Shown here: in pieces, positions 24,256 through 32,905 of the stretch | Position numbering within the stretch: the stretch's first letter is position 1 | How the letters are laid out: each line of letters starts with the position of its first letter | From: an uncultured Pseudomonadota bacterium | GTDB taxonomy: Bacteria; Pseudomonadota; Alphaproteobacteria; RF32; CAG-239 | Reading direction: 5' to 3' | Assembly: GCA_949295005.1 (NCBI GenBank) | Contig: CASFJL010000008.1 | Location: forward strand, 1 to 50,149 | DNA length: 50,149 bases | Translations under genes and position numbers: made by a program | Notes under the pieces: model-generated | Databases searched by the model: none | Told to the model about the DNA's origin: nothing | What the model saw: the letters and a program-made list of their open reading frames with translations, nothing else

Positions 24256-24770
24256 TGAGAAAATTAGCTAAAAAAATAAATAATTTGGGAGAAGTAATAG
24301 TTGCATTATCTGATAATCCGGATGAGGCTTATTTTGAATCCATTGGTTTTACAGAACAAGATGTCGAAAAAGCCTATAATAACCGTTGGTATTTGAAAGA
24401 GTTTTTACCTCAAAAACCTTTAGCTGAGTTGAAATCAGAAAAGCGTGTAGAGATAAACAAGGCTCGTGACGAGGCTGAACAAGGAGGCTTTGAGTATATG
24501 GGCAAGGTGTTTGATTCAGATCCGATATCTTGTCAGCGTATTTCTTGTGCAGCGCAAGCAATGCAAATGAGTGCCATGACAGAAGAAACCCCAACCATTG
24601 TCTGGACATGTAAAGATAATACCACCATAGAGCTCAACGCGCAAGAGCTTATGGAGTTGGTTGTAGCATTGGCAGAATGGTCTAATACTTGTCATGAAAA
24701 AGCCACTGCGTTAAAAAAACAGATAGAGGCTTGCCAAACACCAGAGGAGTTGGAACCAATAAAATGGTAA
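24255..24770 (+). CDS. Tail-fibre assembly/DUF4376-type protein
   Basis: The 171-residue protein has the DUF4376 pattern: a helix with KSEKRVEINKARDEAE, then GFEYMGKVFDSDPISCQRI at about 78-96, and a helical C-terminus (ELMELVVALAEWSNTCHEKA). Such proteins sit beside tail-fibre genes and are thought to help their assembly or be attached tip modules. The shared TAATG junction implies translation in step with the fibre gene. Confidence 0.8.
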   Translation: MRKLAKKINNLGEVIVALSDNPDEAYFESIGFTEQDVEKAYNNRWYLKEFLPQKPLAELKSEKRVEINKARDEAEQGGFEYMGKVFDSDPISCQRISCAAQAMQMSAMTEETPTIVWTCKDNTTIELNAQELMELVVALAEWSNTCHEKATALKKQIEACQTPEELEPIKW

Positions 24771-24803
24771 TTTTTTTTGCTGTTGAATATTAGGTTGTAA
24801 TGT

Positions 24804-24832
24804 TTGACTAAGAATTTTTAACATATTACTAA
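24804..24832 (+). promoter_or_regulatory. Candidate promoter of the envelope-glycan operon
   Basis: TTGACT (24804-24809) and TACTAA (24827-24832) with 17-base spacing precede the GT39 gene. Confidence 0.4.
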
Positions 24833-24872
24833 TAAATTATTGTGTTTTATCAAGCAAAGAAAGTTTTTTAAG

Positions 24873-26336
24873 ATGAAGACGTTATATAAAAAGAGTTTTG
24901 GCATATTTTTGCTAACACATTTTGTTGTGTGGACATTGGTTCCTTTTTTAAGAAAGAGCATGCCTCTAGATACGGTGGAAGCAATCACTTGGGGCAGATA
25001 TTGTGATTGGGGGACCAATAAGCATCCCTCACTTTCAGGTTTTCCGGCAGATTGGTTTTATAATTTGTTTGGAAATTATGGGCCATATATTCTTAACCAA
25101 GTTTTGGTTTTAATTGGTTTTATTTATATATACAAACTTGCCAAATGCTTCTTAAACGAGAACAAAGCCGTTTTGGCGGTTATGTTGCTTGAAGGTGTTA
25201 TCTATTATGGATTCAGTGCTCAAGAATATAATGTCAATGTTGTTTCTTTGGCTTTGTGGCCGTTAACCGCATATTATTTTTATATTGCGCTGGAAAGCAA
25301 TAAATTAAGTGCATGGGTTTTAACGGGTTTGTTTGCCGGTTTGAATATTTTCAATAAATATGTCGGTGGCATAGAGTTAATCTGTATGGCATTGTATTTA
25401 TTCTTCACTCAAAGTGGCAGAGCCCAATTTAAAAAAGTTGGTCCTTATATCACATTTTTAATCTTTTTAGGTGTTATTGCACCGCATATATGGTGGCTCT
25501 ATGAGCATGATTTTTATTCTTTTGAATATTTGATGGGGAGAGCTAATAACGGAGCTGCATCATTAGGCGCAAAAATTTGGGCACATATTTTTTATCCGAT
25601 AAAATTTTTAGGTTCTCAAGTTTTATTTTCGTTAATGACATTAATTTTATTTGCTTTGGCTTATAAAAAGTCTGAAAAAGAAGAAAATTATTTAACCTTG
25701 GATAAAAAGCAATTTTTATTTTATATGGGAATAATGCCTGTATTTTTGTTTGCTTCCGTAGCCCTAATTTCCGGCAGCAAGTTAAAAAGTATGTGGGGCT
25801 TCCCAACAATGTATATGCTCGGAATAATTTTGTTCTGCTATTATCCGTTTAAGTTAAGCGATTCTCTTTTCAAAAAGATGAGAAAATCTGTTTACATAGC
25901 AATGGGGTTGTTTGCAGTTGCTGCAACTTCGGTGATTTTGTTTAATAAGAGTGAAAAAATTAATTTTCCATATGAAAAATTTGCCGAAGATATGACATAT
26001 GCTTGGTCATTACATACCAAAGCGCCTTTAGAATATGCCGGAGGAGAGATTTGGTATATTGCCAATTTATCTATATACGCGCCGTCTCATCCCAAGCCTG
26101 TTGCCGGTATGAGACCTGAGCATAGCCCGTGGTTTGATGCCAATGATATAATGCAAAAAGGTGCGCTGGTAATATTCCCTAATAAAAATTCATATTTGCA
26201 GGTAAAAGAAAAATATAAAAATATGAGCGAACCGAGTGAATATAAGCTTGAATTTAAAAACCGAATTGGTAAGCTAAAGAACAAAGTAATATATTATGGG
26301 TTTTTAAAGCCACAAGTTGAGGTGAAAGATGAATAA
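24873..26336 (+). CDS. GT39/ArnT-like membrane glycosyltransferase
   Basis: This 487-residue integral membrane protein has about ten or more hydrophobic helices and, in the first periplasmic loop, the acidic/His pattern PLDTVEAITWGRYCDWGTNKHPSL that defines ArnT and protein-O-mannosyltransferase-type enzymes using polyprenyl-phosphate sugars. It probably transfers a sugar to lipid A or another envelope acceptor on the periplasmic face. The frame opens at 24840; the Met at 24873 begins a conventional N-terminal helix, but neither start has a strong ribosome binding site. It overlaps the GT2 gene by 8 bases. Confidence 0.87.
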   Translation: MKTLYKKSFGIFLLTHFVVWTLVPFLRKSMPLDTVEAITWGRYCDWGTNKHPSLSGFPADWFYNLFGNYGPYILNQVLVLIGFIYIYKLAKCFLNENKAVLAVMLLEGVIYYGFSAQEYNVNVVSLALWPLTAYYFYIALESNKLSAWVLTGLFAGLNIFNKYVGGIELICMALYLFFTQSGRAQFKKVGPYITFLIFLGVIAPHIWWLYEHDFYSFEYLMGRANNGAASLGAKIWAHIFYPIKFLGSQVLFSLMTLILFALAYKKSEKEENYLTLDKKQFLFYMGIMPVFLFASVALISGSKLKSMWGFPTMYMLGIILFCYYPFKLSDSLFKKMRKSVYIAMGLFAVAATSVILFNKSEKINFPYEKFAEDMTYAWSLHTKAPLEYAGGEIWYIANLSIYAPSHPKPVAGMRPEHSPWFDANDIMQKGALVIFPNKNSYLQVKEKYKNMSEPSEYKLEFKNRIGKLKNKVIYYGFLKPQVEVKDE

Positions 26337-27312
26337 AAAATCTGTAAGCATCGTTGTTTCTGCATATAATGAAGAAGGTAATGTTGAGGCTTTGTATAAA
26401 GAAGTCAAAAAAGTCTTAAAAGATGTAGATATAAAAGATGTTGAGCTTATTTATGTTGATGACGGTAGCTCAGATAACACACACAAAAAGTGCCAAGCTT
26501 TGCAAAAGAAAGATAAAATGGTCAAAATCGTTCATTTGAAGCGCAATTTTGGCCATGAGATTGCCATGACAGCCGGTATGGATTATGCCAAAGGTGATGC
26601 TGTAATCTTCATGGATGCAGATTTGCAACATCCGCCGGTTTATATCAAAGAGATGATTGAGGCTTGGCAACAAGGATATGATATTGTCTTGACCAAACGT
26701 GTAGATAATGTGGCAACTTCGGCATTTTATAAATTTTGTGCCAAAAGTTTTTATAAAATTCTTAATTTGTTGTCCGATACCAAAATTCCGGAAAAAACAC
26801 CTGATTTTCGCTTGATAGATAGAAAATATATAGATTTTTTGAAGAACTTTAATGAGCAAGACAGATTATTCAGAGGATTATTGAGTTGGATAATGCCTAA
26901 TGATAAGGTAAAGGTCATTGATTTTGTAGCCCCGCAAAGATTAAGCGGAGAGTCAAAATACAATTTTCGCAAGAGTTTACAGTTAGCAATTAATTCAATA
27001 ATTCAATTTTCTGTCAAACCGCTCAGATTTTCCACATATTTGGGAGTAATAACGGCATTTATTGCCGGAATGTTGGGGCTATGGGTTATTGGAGAACATT
27101 TTATAATGCATAAGCCCACCCCAGGTTATGCAACCATAATGGTTACAATGATTTTCTTAGGTTCTGTTCAATTGATTGTTTTGGGCATAATCGGAGAATA
27201 TATTGGCAAAATCCATATGGAGGTAAAAAAACGCCCGTTGTATATGGCAGATTATGAAACACAAGAAGAAGTCAAGAAAGTAATAAGAAATGGTGGAAAG
27301 AAAGATATTTAA
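26329..27312 (+). CDS. GT2 polyprenyl-phosphate glycosyltransferase (DPM1/ArnC/GtrB type)
   Basis: The 327-residue protein has a GT-A domain (SAYNEEGNVEALYKEV, DDGSSDN, MDADLQHPP) and two C-terminal membrane helices (about 232-260 and 270-300), as in GtrB and ArnC, which charge undecaprenyl phosphate with a sugar at the cytoplasmic face. It would supply the lipid-linked sugar to the GT39 enzyme encoded upstream. It overlaps the next gene by 23 bases. Confidence 0.92.
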   Translation: MNKKSVSIVVSAYNEEGNVEALYKEVKKVLKDVDIKDVELIYVDDGSSDNTHKKCQALQKKDKMVKIVHLKRNFGHEIAMTAGMDYAKGDAVIFMDADLQHPPVYIKEMIEAWQQGYDIVLTKRVDNVATSAFYKFCAKSFYKILNLLSDTKIPEKTPDFRLIDRKYIDFLKNFNEQDRLFRGLLSWIMPNDKVKVIDFVAPQRLSGESKYNFRKSLQLAINSIIQFSVKPLRFSTYLGVITAFIAGMLGLWVIGEHFIMHKPTPGYATIMVTMIFLGSVQLIVLGIIGEYIGKIHMEVKKRPLYMADYETQEEVKKVIRNGGKKDI

Positions 27313-28117
27313 CGCAGATGATTTTGGTATGACTTTAGGGGTAAATCGCGCCATTGCAAAAGCATATCATGAAGGCATTTTAAACAGCACCAGCATCATG
27401 ATAAATTTGGATTGTGTTGATGATGCTTTAGAATTAAAGAAAGATATGCCTGATTTAGACGTTGGTTTGCACTTGAACTTAACCAATCAATATGCTGTTT
27501 CTGTGCCGGAAAATATTCCGCTTTTGGTGGATGAAAAGGGCAAATTTAAGCATGGTTTTGTAAATTTGCTTTTATTATCTTTTTTGCATCCAAAAGAATT
27601 AGCACGTCAAGTGGAGCTTGAAACCAGAGCTCAGCTTGATAAGGCTGTTAAGTTAGGCATAAAACTTTCACATATAGATAGTCACCGCCATATTCACCAT
27701 ATTCCGCTGATTTTCAAAGTGGTAAAAAAATTGGCAGAAGAATATCATATTCCAAGAATAAGAGTGGTTAATGAAAACATTTTCAATACGTTAAAATACA
27801 ATGATGACAAAAGTTATCTGCATGACGGCGGATTAATAAAATATTTGGTTTTGCGGAGCTTAGCTTTTTGGAACAATTACCCGACAGATACATATTTTTA
27901 TAGCATTTTATATACTTGCAAGTTATCAAAACAAAGATTTAAAAATTTAGAAATTCCAAAAAAATACAAAGCCGTAGAGGTTGGAATTCATCCGGCTATG
28001 CCAGAGATTGATAAAGAGCATAGAGAATATGTTTTTGATGAAAATGTGCTTTCTCCGTGGAGAGAGGTTGAACTTGCAACATTGTTAGATAAAAATACGG
28101 CAAAAGAAATTAGATGA
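27290..28117 (+). CDS. YdjC/ChbG-like carbohydrate deacetylase (HpnK-like)
   Basis: The 275-residue protein begins with the YdjC signature NADDFGMT (metal Asp) and has HIDSHRHIHHIP at about 126-137, supplying metal histidines. The family deacetylates N-acetylated sugars; HpnK acts in hopanoid biosynthesis, ChbG on chitooligosaccharides. Here it lies in an operon with GT39, GT2 and GtrA genes, suggesting that it edits an envelope or lipid-linked sugar. Ends with an ATGA overlap with gtrA. Confidence 0.88.
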   Translation: MVERKIFNADDFGMTLGVNRAIAKAYHEGILNSTSIMINLDCVDDALELKKDMPDLDVGLHLNLTNQYAVSVPENIPLLVDEKGKFKHGFVNLLLLSFLHPKELARQVELETRAQLDKAVKLGIKLSHIDSHRHIHHIPLIFKVVKKLAEEYHIPRIRVVNENIFNTLKYNDDKSYLHDGGLIKYLVLRSLAFWNNYPTDTYFYSILYTCKLSKQRFKNLEIPKKYKAVEVGIHPAMPEIDKEHREYVFDENVLSPWREVELATLLDKNTAKEIR

Positions 28118-28542
28118 TTGAATTATATAAAAAAATTGAAGCAATTTGGTTTAAACTCAATCAAAAACTACGCTTTTTGTTGGTTGGCGGTTTTAACACG
28201 GTTTTTGCCTATGGTGTGTTTGCCGCATTGTTCGAGTTAGCCAAAATTCCATACAACCCAGCATTGATTTTACAATATTTTATAACTGTTAATGTTTCAT
28301 TTATAACTATGCGTTATTATGTTTTTCAAAGCCACGGAAATATAAAGGCAGAATATGTGAAAGCATGGACAGTTTATATCGGAATGTATTTTTTCAATGC
28401 TTTTGCGCTTAATTTATTTGTCCGTGTCTTAGGCTTATATCCGTTAATCGGGCAGGCGGCATATTTGGTTATATCTACAATTTTAACCTATTTATTGCAT
28501 AAATATTTTTCATTTCGAGAAAAAAATCAAAATCCTGCTTGA
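28114..28542 (+). CDS. GtrA-family membrane protein
   Basis: The 142-residue protein has four hydrophobic helices and the family start KLRFLLVGGFNTVFAYGVF at about 18-37. GtrA proteins are flippase-like partners that move the lipid-linked sugar made by GtrB across the membrane. The position directly downstream of GT39, GT2 and YdjC genes, with ATGA overlap, supports this role. Confidence 0.88.
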   Translation: MIELYKKIEAIWFKLNQKLRFLLVGGFNTVFAYGVFAALFELAKIPYNPALILQYFITVNVSFITMRYYVFQSHGNIKAEYVKAWTVYIGMYFFNAFALNLFVRVLGLYPLIGQAAYLVISTILTYLLHKYFSFREKNQNPA

Positions 28543-28591
28543 ATTAGAAGAAAAAGCCCATACATAAATTGACATCAGAAAGGAGAAAAAA

Positions 28592-30484
28592 ATGAAAAAA
28601 ATATTGTGTCTATCTTTAATGTTGATGTCAAGTACGGCCATGGCCAGAGATATTGCAAGCGGTGATAGTGCTTCCGGTTTGCAGGTAAGTAGTAATGATC
28701 CTTTAACCGTTGAAGGATCTGTTACCAATACAACGGTTGGGACTTATGGACAAATGACCGTAAGAGATGGTGGGCAAGCAGACACAACCACGGTTGGTAG
28801 GAGAGGTACTTTAACTGTTACCGGTGTTGGCAGTTTAGCAACAAACACCATTCTTAATTCTTCTTCTCAATTAAATGTAACCAATGGAGCTACGGCTAAT
28901 GGTGTTATGGTTAATTCTTCTGCAAAAGTTTATGTAGGTGACCAATCTATAGTTAATAATGCCACTCTTAACGGTGGAAGTTTGGAGATTTTATCCGGAG
29001 GTATTTCAAACGGAGCGGTTATTAATGATGGATATATATTTGTAGAAAACGATGGTGAGATTAATGGCACAATTGTCAACGGGGGGTTGTTAGATGTTTT
29101 TGCCGGCGGAAAAATTAATGATTTGACATTAAACGGTGGAGAAACCGTTTTTGAGGGAGACGCAACGGTTAATGGAAAGACAATCATTAAGCCTAATGGA
29201 TATTTATATCTGCACGGTAATACAACATTTGAGAATTTACAACTAGATAACGGTTCAATTTATTCGGTTTACAATGATAATTTTAAAAATATAAATGTAA
29301 CAACTCTTGAAGGTAACGGAATTATTCATATGAATACCAACGTCGCACAAGATAAGTATGATATTTTGAATGTGACTAATGGTGGTTCGGGACAAGTTGG
29401 TTTGGCTTTAACAGATTACAGTGCCACCCCCGTATTTTCTCAAAATATGAAATTGATTAACGGTCTGCCGGCAGAAAATTTTTATTTAATAGGCGGAGCC
29501 GCAGATGTCGGAGCTTTTCATTATGATTTAGCTAAGCTCAATGACGGTTGGTATTTGGTTAAAACATTGCAGTTGAGTGATACGGCGGTTTTGGCAAAAA
29601 ATACATATGCAGCTATTCATTCCGTGATGTATGCTCATTTGCAGAATTTGAATAATCGATTGGGTGAAATTCATACCAATAAAAACGGTGGTTTTTGGGT
29701 GAGAGGTATGCATAGACAGCTTGACTTAGATTTTGATGATGCAACTCAGTCTGATGTAGAAGTCAATGGTGTGCAGTTTGGTTATGACTATGCGTTGCCG
29801 CAAAATACATTTAATCGTTGGTTGATAGGTGTTCATGCTGGTTATTCAGATACCACGCAAGATTTTGACAGAAGTGGAGACGGAAATGCTGATACTTATA
29901 GCTTTGGCGCATATACAACCATGATTGCAGAGAATGGTCTTTATGCTGACATTGCTGCTACATATTATCGTCATAAACAAAAGCTCTCAAGTTATCTGCC
30001 GCATGGGGCACAAGTGAATAGTGATTATGATGTTGATGGTTATAGCTTGTCATTAGAAGGTGGAAAGCGTTTTAATTTAGCTAATGGATATTATTTAGAA
30101 CCGCAAGCCCAAGTCAGCTATATAGATTTTGACAATATAGAATATAGAACTTCATATAATACATTGATTGAAGCCGAAAATCAGGGTACATGGTTGGCAA
30201 GAGCCGGTTTGATTATGGGAAAAAGGCTGGAAAATAAATATAATATGCCGATAGATGTGTTTGTTCGCACAGATTTTTATACAGAAGTTGATAACGGTCA
30301 TAAGGTCACTGTCGCCGGCTATGATATTGAAGAAGACCGCTCAGAAAACTTTGTTCGCTTAGGTGCTGGTATGAACTTAAATACCAACCAAGGACAAGAG
30401 CTTTATTTAGGAGTTGGCACAATTTTGGGCGGAAAAGTTCAAATGCCGATAGACTTAAGCTTAAACGCTCGTTGGGAATTTTAG
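28592..30484 (+). CDS. AIDA-like autotransporter
   Basis: The 630-residue protein has a signal peptide (MKKILCLSLMLMSSTAMA), a passenger of about 330 residues built from beta-helix turns with recurring NGG/SGG and VxxGG elements, and a C-terminal autotransporter beta-barrel from about residue 365 ending in the classic aromatic terminus (LNARWEF). It is predicted to be secreted by its own barrel and displayed at the outer membrane, probably as an adhesin. It has an AAAGGAG site and no detectable protease domain. Confidence 0.92.
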   Translation: MKKILCLSLMLMSSTAMARDIASGDSASGLQVSSNDPLTVEGSVTNTTVGTYGQMTVRDGGQADTTTVGRRGTLTVTGVGSLATNTILNSSSQLNVTNGATANGVMVNSSAKVYVGDQSIVNNATLNGGSLEILSGGISNGAVINDGYIFVENDGEINGTIVNGGLLDVFAGGKINDLTLNGGETVFEGDATVNGKTIIKPNGYLYLHGNTTFENLQLDNGSIYSVYNDNFKNINVTTLEGNGIIHMNTNVAQDKYDILNVTNGGSGQVGLALTDYSATPVFSQNMKLINGLPAENFYLIGGAADVGAFHYDLAKLNDGWYLVKTLQLSDTAVLAKNTYAAIHSVMYAHLQNLNNRLGEIHTNKNGGFWVRGMHRQLDLDFDDATQSDVEVNGVQFGYDYALPQNTFNRWLIGVHAGYSDTTQDFDRSGDGNADTYSFGAYTTMIAENGLYADIAATYYRHKQKLSSYLPHGAQVNSDYDVDGYSLSLEGGKRFNLANGYYLEPQAQVSYIDFDNIEYRTSYNTLIEAENQGTWLARAGLIMGKRLENKYNMPIDVFVRTDFYTEVDNGHKVTVAGYDIEEDRSENFVRLGAGMNLNTNQGQELYLGVGTILGGKVQMPIDLSLNARWEF

Positions 30485-30492
30485 GATATAAA

Positions 30493-31077
30493 ATGGCGGA
30501 TATTATCACATTAACAATATTATTTTTAATAGGAATAATGGCGTTATTGATAGAAGCATATTTAATTTATAGTGTTTTGCTTTCTCGTTTTTGTAAATAT
30601 CCGCCCGCATTTCCGGCATTTGGCAATTTAAGGGCAAAAACATTAGCAGAAGCTGAAAAAATATTATCACAAAGTTCAAAAAGCTTAAAAGTTGTAGATT
30701 TAGGTTGTGGAGCAGGTGGCTTGTTATTGCCTTTAGCAAAAAAATATCCCAATCATCAGTTTTGGGGTTATGATTGGGATAAAGTAATGGTAAAATGGGC
30801 AGGTTTTAGAGGAAGAAAACTTAAAAACTTAAAAATCATCAAGCAAGACATTTCAACAGTAGATGTGAAGGAGTTTGATATATTATTTTCTTTTCTGGAT
30901 ACAAAGGCTTTAGAGATTGTATCAAAAGATATATTTGAAAAAATATCCCCAAATGCCATATTAATTTCTCCGGCATTTGCCTTGCCAAAAATAAAAGCAA
31001 TAAAGGAGATAGAGGCCAAAAGCTATTGCTTGCCGTTAAAAATATATGTATATTCCAAATCTCGTAATAATTTGTAA
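30493..31077 (+). CDS. Membrane-anchored SAM-dependent methyltransferase
   Basis: The 194-residue protein has one N-terminal hydrophobic helix (LTILFLIGIMALLIEAYLIY) and a class I methyltransferase motif VVDLGCGAGGLLLPLA with the acidic follow-up (YDWDKVMVK). The frame extends to 30472, but the Met at 30493 follows AGGA and yields the membrane helix. It lies 8 bases after the autotransporter stop and may be co-transcribed with it. The substrate is unknown. Confidence 0.82.
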   Translation: MADIITLTILFLIGIMALLIEAYLIYSVLLSRFCKYPPAFPAFGNLRAKTLAEAEKILSQSSKSLKVVDLGCGAGGLLLPLAKKYPNHQFWGYDWDKVMVKWAGFRGRKLKNLKIIKQDISTVDVKEFDILFSFLDTKALEIVSKDIFEKISPNAILISPAFALPKIKAIKEIEAKSYCLPLKIYVYSKSRNNL

Positions 31078-31156
31078 GTTTTTTTGTGTTTACATTAAAA
31101 TATAAAAACATTATTTTAATTTCAAACAAATTAATAACACAAAAAAGGATAAGCAA

Positions 31157-31954
31157 ATGACAAATATACACCCAACAGCCGTTATTGAAGAAGGCGCACA
31201 AATTGCATCTAGCGCAAAAATCGGTCCAATGTGCTGGATTAGTTCTCGTGCAAAAATTGGCGAAAATGTTCAATTGTTAGGTCGTGTCAGCGTATTGGGA
31301 GACACCACCATAGGAGAGGGAACAATTGTTTTTCCCGGAGCTGTTTTGGGAGCAGGACCGCAAGACCACGGTAATGAGTTCAAACAAGAAGCTAAATTGA
31401 TTATTGGTAAACGCAACATCATCAGAGAAAATGTAACCATGCATGCCGGTACCCCGAAAGAACACTTTACCACAACGGTTGGTGATGATTGTATGTTTAT
31501 GGTAAACTCTCACGTTGCTCATGACTGTGTTGTCGGCAATGGTGTAATTATGACTAACAATGCGGTTATCGGCGGACATGTTCGCTTAGGTGATGGAGCC
31601 ATTTTGGGAGGCAACTGTGCCGTTCACCAATTCTGCCGCATTGGCAAAAAAGCCATGATTGGTGGCTTAACAGGCATTGATAGAGATGTTATTCCATATG
31701 CTATCGTTAACGGAGCTTTAGGAAAATTAAGAGGTTTGAATGTTGTTGGTTTGAAGAGAAGCGGTTATGACGAACACACTATCAAAGCAGCAACCAGAGC
31801 ATTTATGTTCATTTTCAAAGGCAAAGAAGGTGTGTTTAAAGAAAGACTTGAACTTGCCAGAGAAAAATTCAAAGACAATGAAATGGTTATGGAACAAATC
31901 AAATTCATTGATGAAGGCTTAAACGGTCGCCGTAAAGTAATGATGGCAGACTAA
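31157..31954 (+). CDS. lpxA: UDP-N-acetylglucosamine acyltransferase
   Basis: LpxA transfers a 3-hydroxyacyl chain from ACP to UDP-GlcNAc, the first step of lipid A synthesis. The 265-residue protein shows left-handed hexapeptide repeats from the N-terminus (HPTAVIEEGAQIASSAKIGP), the active-site His region VAHDCVVGN at about 125-133, and the C-terminal helical domain from about 195 (KRSGYDEHTIKAATRAF). It opens the lpxA-lpxI-lpxB block; lpxD and fabZ, often just upstream, are absent from the window. Confidence 0.97.
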   Translation: MTNIHPTAVIEEGAQIASSAKIGPMCWISSRAKIGENVQLLGRVSVLGDTTIGEGTIVFPGAVLGAGPQDHGNEFKQEAKLIIGKRNIIRENVTMHAGTPKEHFTTTVGDDCMFMVNSHVAHDCVVGNGVIMTNNAVIGGHVRLGDGAILGGNCAVHQFCRIGKKAMIGGLTGIDRDVIPYAIVNGALGKLRGLNVVGLKRSGYDEHTIKAATRAFMFIFKGKEGVFKERLELAREKFKDNEMVMEQIKFIDEGLNGRRKVMMAD

Positions 31955-31975
31955 GGCTTAGCGTGTATAAAGGAT

Positions 31976-32010
31976 AACCGGCGAAGAAAAAGTTTGTTCT
32001 TTAGCCGGTT
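31976..32010 (+). promoter_or_regulatory. Strong hairpin between lpxA and lpxI
   Basis: AACCGGC (31976-31982) pairs with GCCGGTT (32004-32010); an inner AAGAA/TTCTT pairing extends the stem. There is no terminal T run. It may be an mRNA-stabilising or processing element in the lpx transcript. Confidence 0.5.
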
Positions 32011-32053
32011 GTCTTGATTTTAGAAAAAGCTATTTTTTAAGGTATTTTTTAAG

Positions 32054-32896
32054 ATGGAAGAAAAAAAATTAGGAATTATTGCCGGAGGCGGAAGCATTCC
32101 TCAAATGTTAATAAAGCGTTGCAAAGAGCAAGGCAGAGATTTTTTTGTGATTGCAATTGAAGGAAACGCCTCTGAAGATTTGGTAGATTCTTCCATTCCT
32201 CATTGTTGGATCCGTATAGGCCAAGCCGGAACCGGTTTTAAGAAAATGGCAGAAGAAAAGGTGCGCGATGTGGTGATGATTGGCACTATCAAACGCCCGA
32301 GTTTGAGCGATTTGATTCCAGATTTTCGCACAGCTACTTTTTTTGCCAAAATTGGTATGAAGTCTTTGGGAGATGACGGTATTTTAAGAGCTCTGGTTAA
32401 AGAGCTAGAATCAGAAGGCCTGATTGTAAAAGGAATACACGAGGTTATGCCGGAGCTTTTGGTTAAGTCAGGTGTTTTGGGTAAACATAAGCCGGATAAG
32501 CAAGCCATTGCCGATATTAAAAGAGGGGTTGAGGTTGCCTGGGAATTAGGACGTTTAGATGTCGGACAATCTGTTGTTGTTCAACAAGGTTTGGTTTTAG
32601 GTGTTGAAGGTATAGAAGGCACAGATAGACTGATTATGCGTTGCAAAGACTATAAACGCAAAGGAGACGGCGGAGTTTTGGTTAAATTAAGAAAACCAGA
32701 ACAAGATATGCGCATAGATTTGCCAACTATTGGAATAAAAACACTTGAAAATGCCAAAAATTCCGGATTAAGAGGTGTGGCGGTTCATTGCGGAAATGCA
32801 TTGATTGTCAATGAACAAGAAGTGATAGATTATGCCAATAAAAATAATATGTTTATTGTAGGTATAAATCCGGCGGACTATATGAATCAAAATTAA
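32054..32896 (+). CDS. lpxI: UDP-2,3-diacylglucosamine diphosphatase LpxI
   Basis: The 280-residue protein begins with the LpxI signature LGIIAGGGSIPQML and continues with the DUF1009 core (IGTIKRPSLSDLIPD, GVEGIEGTDRLI). LpxI hydrolyses UDP-2,3-diacylglucosamine to lipid X, and replaces LpxH in alphaproteobacteria, so it is the best single lineage marker here. It is followed 9 bases later by lpxB. Confidence 0.95.
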   Translation: MEEKKLGIIAGGGSIPQMLIKRCKEQGRDFFVIAIEGNASEDLVDSSIPHCWIRIGQAGTGFKKMAEEKVRDVVMIGTIKRPSLSDLIPDFRTATFFAKIGMKSLGDDGILRALVKELESEGLIVKGIHEVMPELLVKSGVLGKHKPDKQAIADIKRGVEVAWELGRLDVGQSVVVQQGLVLGVEGIEGTDRLIMRCKDYKRKGDGGVLVKLRKPEQDMRIDLPTIGIKTLENAKNSGLRGVAVHCGNALIVNEQEVIDYANKNNMFIVGINPADYMNQN

Positions 32897-32905
32897 GGAA
32901 AAAAG

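Noticed and set aside
22621..24770. Diversity-generating retroelement at the tail-fibre gene
   Set aside because: No reverse transcriptase and no template-repeat/variable-repeat pair was seen within the window.
30493..31077. DNA methyltransferase of a restriction system
   Set aside because: It lacks DNA-methyltransferase motifs (such as DPPY) and has a membrane helix.
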